Both the position numbers and the translations under genes were made by a program. A model generated the notes under the pieces. It worked only from the letters and a program-made list of their open reading frames with translations. It had not been told where the DNA came from and searched no databases. 64,000 nt of DNA, from assembly GCA_021234155.1 (NCBI GenBank), contig JAJEKV010000004.1, positions 10,666,109 to 10,730,108 of the forward strand, in the 5' to 3' direction. This document shows positions 59,255 to 64,000 of the stretch, piece after piece; position 1 is the first letter of the stretch; every line of letters begins with the position of its first letter. The stretch comes from Isoetes taiwanensis (Eukaryota > Streptophyta > Lycopodiopsida > Isoetales > Isoetaceae).

Positions 59255-59960
59255 TGTTGAGCAGGATCAAACCTTGAGTACTAGGCACAAGTGAAGCTGC
59301 TACATCTATTTAATGCATAACAAGGTTTGATTAAGTTTAGATGATGTTAAAGAAATATCAAGGGGAACCATTATTTGATAAACCAATGGTTCAAATGTTA
59401 GCATATCGATGTTTTTAAATGTTGCATGTGGGATAATTCATGGATAAGGAATTAACAGAGTTAGAAGGTTGATCCAGAGCCGTAACTGCCGGATTGATAT
59501 GATATAAGGCAAGAGTATTATTCAAAGATGGATGACCGGAAGTAAGGGGTGCAATCCGACATGTTTTTCAGCGGCTGAAGATGTTGAAACTCCTGGTCAA
59601 ATGAGCTACAGTAGAATGGTCAATACCATTGCTACAGTGTAGCTCGATTAAATTCCCTATGGTCTATTGAGTTTTTTTTAAATTGTGAAATGATATTTCA
59701 TCTAGGGGAAGTGCAAAAAGCATAATCAAGTAGCTAAGTTGTGAAGCAAGAAATTAGTGACCAAATTGTGGCTTTCTTGCTAGTTGAGAAGAATTCATAA
59801 CTTGCTTGATTTTTGCTTAATGAATTGTAGTATGATATCTTGCTACATCATTAATATAAGTGTGATCTTAAGTTACTCAAAGTAAAATTGTTGAGAAATT
59901 GGAATATTGGCATCCTTGCTAGGATTAATATCTTGAGAAAATTGAGTTTTAATTTCAACA
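59255..59960 (+). repeat. 5' LTR of the copia element
   Basis: The 3' end is firm: TTTCAACA at 59953-59960, one base before the primer site. The start is chosen as TGTTGAGC at 59255 because it mirrors the TCAACA end; an equal TGTTGAGC at 59171 cannot be ruled out without the second LTR. Confidence 0.6.
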
Positions 59961-59961
59961 G

Positions 59962-59974
59962 TGGTATCAGAGCC
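59962..59974 (+). promoter_or_regulatory. Primer-binding site (tRNA-iMet)
   Basis: TGGTATCAGAGCC, the standard plant copia primer site complementary to the 3' end of initiator methionine tRNA, one base after the LTR. Confidence 0.92.
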
Positions 59975-59992
59975 ATCTAATCCAAAGGCAGG

Positions 59993-60950
59993 ATGTCTAC
60001 AATGTTTGGAGCCAATCTCTTGAACTCCATAGAGGTATTTAAAGGTGAGACAGAGTTCCAGGTTTGGAAACAAGGTGTGAAAGAAGTGCTTGAGTTTGAG
60101 AAATTATGATATTTAATTGACCCCAATGTCATTAGTACAACACCTTTGTCTGGAGGAGCAAGTTCCAGTACTAGCACGTCTTCAACTTCAGTTGTAGGAG
60201 GTGGAAGTCAGGGAGCTGCAACTGGCACTGCTACTGGCACAACAGGTGGAGTGACTGCAGTGATTAGCATGGATGAGAAGGCGAGAATTATGGAGGCTCA
60301 GTCCATAATATGTCACAAGGTGGGAACAGTGATCAAATTAAAACTTAGAGGTAAGTCTCCTGCTGATATGTGGAAATTCATGCTAGATAATTTTGAGTAG
60401 AAATCATCATCACAAATAGATGTGTTAGAGAAACAATTAAGGAGACTCAAATTATATGAGAAAGACAACATTGCTGAGTTTTTAGAGAAGTTTGAGTCAA
60501 TAATTGCAGACTTAGAAGGTGCTGGAGTTGTCTTGTCTGAAGATTATCAGCTGCTAGCCATTTCTAGAGCTGTTTCTCATAATACCCAGTTGACTACTTT
60601 ATTAAGGAATGTAGCAAGGACAAAGGAACATGCTATTAGAATGATAAGAACAGAATTTGAACAAACTAAAGGCGATGATGAGGAGGATTCAGAAGTTATG
60701 TTTGTAAAACAGAAGAAAGGGAAGAAAAACCTTGATAGAAAGCAAATTGGTCCAGCTATAATTGTGACAACTATGGTCATCTCAAAGTAAACTGTCCCAA
60801 GTTGGGTAAAGAAATAATCTGTTATAATTGTGAGGGAAAGGGGCATATAGCAACAGATTGTTCAAGTCCAAAACGAGGAAAAGGAAAGAAGTTTGAAGGA
60901 AAAAGAACTGGAGGGTACAAGTCCAAGCCAAGCCTAAACATTGCAAAGGA
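59993..60950 (+). pseudogene. Copia gag with CCHC zinc knuckles
   Basis: Starts MSTMFGANLLNSIEVFKGET 19 bases after the primer site. FQVWKQGVKEVL matches the copia gag start. A TGA interrupts at 60107 (tryptophan expected) and a TAG at 60398. The frame 60422-60790 carries the gag core (EKQLRRLKLYEKDNIAEFLE). After a frameshift come two knuckles near 60752-60860: the second (CYNCEGKGHIATDC) is intact, the first has lost its leading Cys. Confidence 0.88.
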
Positions 60951-61333
60951 GGCAAGCCAAGAAGAAGATGAGCAAGATGAGGACATTGAGGTAAATATGT
61001 CTAATGATTATTCTAAGATAAGAAAAAGAATGGATACTGATTTGCTTATATTAGATTCAGGAGCTGAAAGATCAGTAACAGGGACTTCAAGGATTTAAAA
61101 AAAATGTCAAAGGAGAGAAAAAAGACATGTACAGTTTGGGAATGGAGATTTAAAAGAAATCAAGAATATTGGTGTTTTAGAATTATTTGACTTGGAGGGA
61201 AAAGCTGTGAAATTAAAAAATGTATTGTGCATACCTGGATTGATCAGAAACCTCATTTCAGTTTGTCAGCTTGTAGATCTAGGGTATAAGCTTTATTGTA
61301 ATATCTTTCTTGGAGATAAGAAAATGTTTGTGG
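60951..61333 (+). pseudogene. Copia protease region
   Basis: LLILDSGAERSVTG at about 61036-61085 is the copia protease active site (D-S-G-A). A TAA follows at 61096. The next blocks in another frame (FGNGDLKEIKNIGVLEL; VLCIPGLIRNLISVCQLVD) are the usual protease-to-integrase sequence. Confidence 0.85.
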
Positions 61334-62692
61334 GGAAACGAAGTTGACAATTTATATGGATTGAGCAAACAACATTTTTCTTATGTTAATTTGCTAACTA
61401 GTCCATCCATTAAAACTTGGCATGAAAGGCTGTGTCATGTCAACTCAAATACAATAGAGTTGCTAAACAAAAAGGGATTTATCAATGCAAGTTCTAGTCA
61501 AACATCACAACAAGTGTGCACAGGGTGTATGTTTGGAAAACATAGTAGATTGCCTTTTAAAAAAGCAAAGAAGAGGGCAAATGGAATCCTAGATCTGATA
61601 CACATAGATTTATGTGGACCTCTCAATGTTGCTAGTCTAAGTGGAAAAAGGTATTTTATGACCTTAATAGACGGCTTTAGTAGAAAGACTAAAGTATACT
61701 GCCTGAGAACAAAAGATGCAGCATTTGACAGATTTAAGCAGTTCACAAATGAGGTAGAAACTGAGACAGGAAGGAAAATTAAATGCATAAGGTCTGACAG
61801 AGGAGGTGAATTCATGTCAGGAGAATTTAAGTTGTTTTGCAAAAACAAAGGCATTAAAAGACAGCTTACTTGTAGATATTCTCCTCAGCAGAATGGTGTG
61901 GCTGAGAGGAAGAATAGAACGATTTTTAACGCAGTCAGAAGCATGTTAAAATCAACAGGGCTACCTAATTTCTTGTGGGAAGAAGCAGTTCGGACTGCTG
62001 TGAGTGTCCAGAATATGTTGCCATCTCTCAGCATACAAGGAGGGATTCCTAATATGCTATGGTCTGGAAGCAAGCCAAGCTATGACAATCTAAAGGTATA
62101 TGGTTGCTTGGCATTTGTACACATTCCAAAAGAAAAAAGAAGAAAGCTGGATGACAGGGCATTGATTACATACCTTGTGGAATATGATGATCACTCTAAG
62201 GCTTATAGATTGTATGATCCTAAAGCAAGAAGAGTCATAGTGAGTAGAGATGTTAGTTTTGATGAAAATCAGGTTTACAAAACATTGGCTAGCCCTAGTG
62301 CAAAACTAACTAATGACACTCAATTGAAGGAGCATAATATTAAATCTGAAATTACTGACAAAACTGTTGAAGTTAGTACAGATACAGATGATGAAGAAAC
62401 TGGAGCTGACATGAATGCAGACTTTCAAGAAGGGACTGAGGAAACCTCAGAGGCTGGTGAAGAAGGACCTGAAGATGAAGAACAAACGGAGGTTGCAGTC
62501 CAGCAAGCACCAATAAGAAAGAAAAGGTTGACTGAAGCACAAAGACTGAAAGCAGAGCTAAAAATTGACACTACAACTCATGATCGAGATGATGCAGGAA
62601 AAAGCAAAAGATTCCAGGAAGAAAATCCTGAGGTAAATGGTATATTTGAAATTTTAATGCATTTGAGCCCTGAAGTACCAAACACTCGATGA
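61334..62692 (+). pseudogene. Copia integrase
   Basis: The longest clean frame of the element. WHERLCHVNSNTI with CTGCMFGK forms the HHCC zinc domain. Catalytic D, D and E lie in HIDLCGPL, IRSDRGGEF and NGVAERKNRTI. A GKRYF-type core, then KVYGCLAFVHIPKEKRRKLD and YRLYDPKARRVIVSRDV at the C-terminal side, then an acidic linker. Ends at TGA (62690) by frameshift. This domain alone could still fold. Confidence 0.92.
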
Positions 62693-63715
62693 AGTCTTAG
62701 TTTCTGAGAAAAAAGATCTATGGCTAGATGCAATGAAAGAAGGAATGGACTCTTTTGTAAGAACTGACACTTTTGAGGTTGTTGAGAAACCAGAGGGTAA
62801 GAACATAGTTGGCAATAAATGAATATTCAGAATTAAAACTGGAGCAGATGGAAAATCACCCAGATACAAGGCAAGACTAGTAGCTCAGGGTTTTCACAGA
62901 AAAAAGGATAGGATTTTGATGAAACATTCTCCCCTCTGGTTAAATTGAATAGTGTCAGGATGTTACTAGATCTGGCAAATGCATATGACTTGGAGGTACA
63001 CCACATGGATGTTAAAACTGCTTTTCTAAATGCAAAGCTAGATGAAGAGATCTTCATGAAGCAGACACCAGGATTTGAGCAAGGAGAAGATAAGGTTTGG
63101 AAATTGAAAAGAGCAGTTTATGGCTTGAGACAATCACCTAGGGAATGGTATAAATGCATGGATGCTTTCTTAACAGAGCAAGGATTCACTAAATTATCAA
63201 ATGATGGAAATTTGTACAAGTTTGAATGCAAAGATGGCTGGTGCATCATTGCATTATATGTTGATGATAACATTATGGTGGCAAAGGGAACTGAATGCTT
63301 ACTAATGTATAAAAGGTTGTTAAAAAACAGGTTTGAGATGTCAGATCTTGGGAAGCTTACAAAGTTCTTGGGAATCGAGATGTCAAGAAATAGGAATAAA
63401 GGTATAATTATTCTAATCCAGAAAGAACAAATCAGAGGTATGCTTGAAAGGTTCAAGATGAAAGAATGCAATATTAGTAAAAAACTCCATCTGTATCAGG
63501 GTGTAAGTTGTCACTTGACATGTGTCCCAAAAATGATGGAAGAAAGAAAAGCAATGGAAAAAGTTCCTTATAGGTCTTTGACTGGTTGTTTGGCATATGT
63601 TGCCAACTATACAAGACCAGATGTGGCTCATAGTGTAAACATGCTTAGTAGATATAATAATAATCCAGGGAAGGATCATTGGATAGCTGCAAAAAGGGTT
63701 GTTGAGGTATTTGAA
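62693..63715 (+). pseudogene. Copia reverse transcriptase
   Basis: LWLDAMKEGMDSF, then TGA at 62819 in the place of the conserved Trp before IFRIK, KARLVAQGF, a frameshift near 62905, then a clean stretch: HHMDVKTAFLNAKLDEEIFM, KRAVYGLRQSPREWY and IALYVDDNIMV (catalytic YVDD), then SDLGKLTKFLGIEM. Order and spacing are standard for copia. Confidence 0.93.
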
Positions 63716-64000
63716 AGGTACCATAGATATGGGAGTATTTTACAACTCAGAAAACTTGACATTAACTGCCTATTATGATGCTGATTGGGTAGGGGATTTA
63801 GATGTAAGAAAGTCCAGCTCTGGTTACCTTATGATGTTGGGAGGAGGTCCTATAGCATGGAAATGCAAAAAACAAACATCTATAGCACTGTCTACAGCAG
63901 AAGCTGAGTATGCTTCAGCTACATTATGTGCCAAGGAATTAATCTGGGAAAGAAGATTGATATTAGAACTTGGCATTGAACAGCCAGACTCTACTGAAAT
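63716..64000 (+). pseudogene. Copia RNase H, cut by window end
   Basis: After a frameshift near 63745 the plus strand reads YDADWVGDLDVRKSSSGYLM, GGPIAWKCKKQ, SIALSTAEAEYA and LCAKELIWERRL, the copia RNase H with its D and E residues. It continues past base 64000. Confidence 0.9.

Larger units (their letters stand above)
59255..64000 (+). mobile_element. Ty1/copia LTR retrotransposon, 3' end beyond the window
   Basis: In order on the plus strand: 5' LTR, initiator-Met tRNA primer site, gag with zinc knuckles, protease, GAG-pre-integrase zinc motif, integrase, RT and RNase H. Integrase before RT defines Ty1/copia. Stops and frameshifts break gag and pol, so this copy is defective. The 3' LTR and polypurine tract are not in the window. 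Confidence 0.95.

Overview
This window is nuclear DNA from a land plant with a repeat-rich, AT-rich genome. The evidence is two spliced genes whose closest recognisable relatives are plant proteins (a plastid SET-domain protein of the PTAC14 family and a Gfo/Idh/MocA oxidoreductase), Ty3/gypsy, Ty1/copia and L1-type elements, and plant-style MITE-like inverted repeats. I cannot name the species. The LINE variety (at least one family that is not typical L1) and long TE stretches would fit a large-genome fern, lycophyte or gymnosperm, but that is only a guess. No prokaryotic-style operon, CRISPR array or rRNA gene was seen. All gene models were made by eye from splice sites and remembered family similarity.

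Layout. 1-9.94 kb: a Ty3/gypsy element on the minus strand with near-identical long LTRs but badly decayed gag-pol, and an extra archaeal-type RNase H between protease and RT. 9.95-11.47 kb: non-coding, with one exon-like block. 11.47-13.01 kb: a plus-strand LTR-like block with a TATA box and telo-box-like motifs. 13.0-17.9 kb: a second, minus-strand gypsy element split by a 2 kb insert that holds a 0.6 kb direct duplication and a peptidase-like gene remnant. 17.9-23.8 kb: a nearly full L1-type LINE (LINE-A) with overlapping ORF1/ORF2 and one clear frameshift. 23.8-28.9 kb: tandem duplication, small inverted-repeat elements and microsatellites.

28.93-32.40 kb: an apparently intact 12-exon PTAC14-like gene. 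33.3-37.3 kb: a minus-strand LINE (LINE-B) with a coiled-coil ORF1. 37.42-39.94 kb: an L1 insertion (LINE-D) with a 5' inversion, flanked by a perfect 17-bp target duplication and carrying a 0.53 kb TIR element inside. 40.9-42.8 kb: minus-strand fragments of at least three unrelated host genes (a CDKF;4/MHK-like kinase, a SNX2-like sorting nexin, a SETH3-like sugar-phosphate isomerase) packed side by side, which looks like transposon gene capture. 44.0-45.0 kb: an inverted-repeat element with Pol III-type boxes. 45.5-46.8, 49.4-50.6 and 55.1-57.9 kb: three partial copies of another LINE family (LINE-C). 48.35-49.17 kb: a large foldback with promoter-like motifs in both arms.

50.69-52.45 kb: an apparently intact 7-exon Gfo/Idh/MocA oxidoreductase gene on the minus strand. 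59.3-64.0 kb: a plus-strand Ty1/copia element with 5' LTR, initiator-tRNA primer site and degraded gag-pol, running off the right edge.

Only two genes look functional. The remaining sequence is transposable elements in nested layers, captured gene pieces and decayed intergenic DNA.
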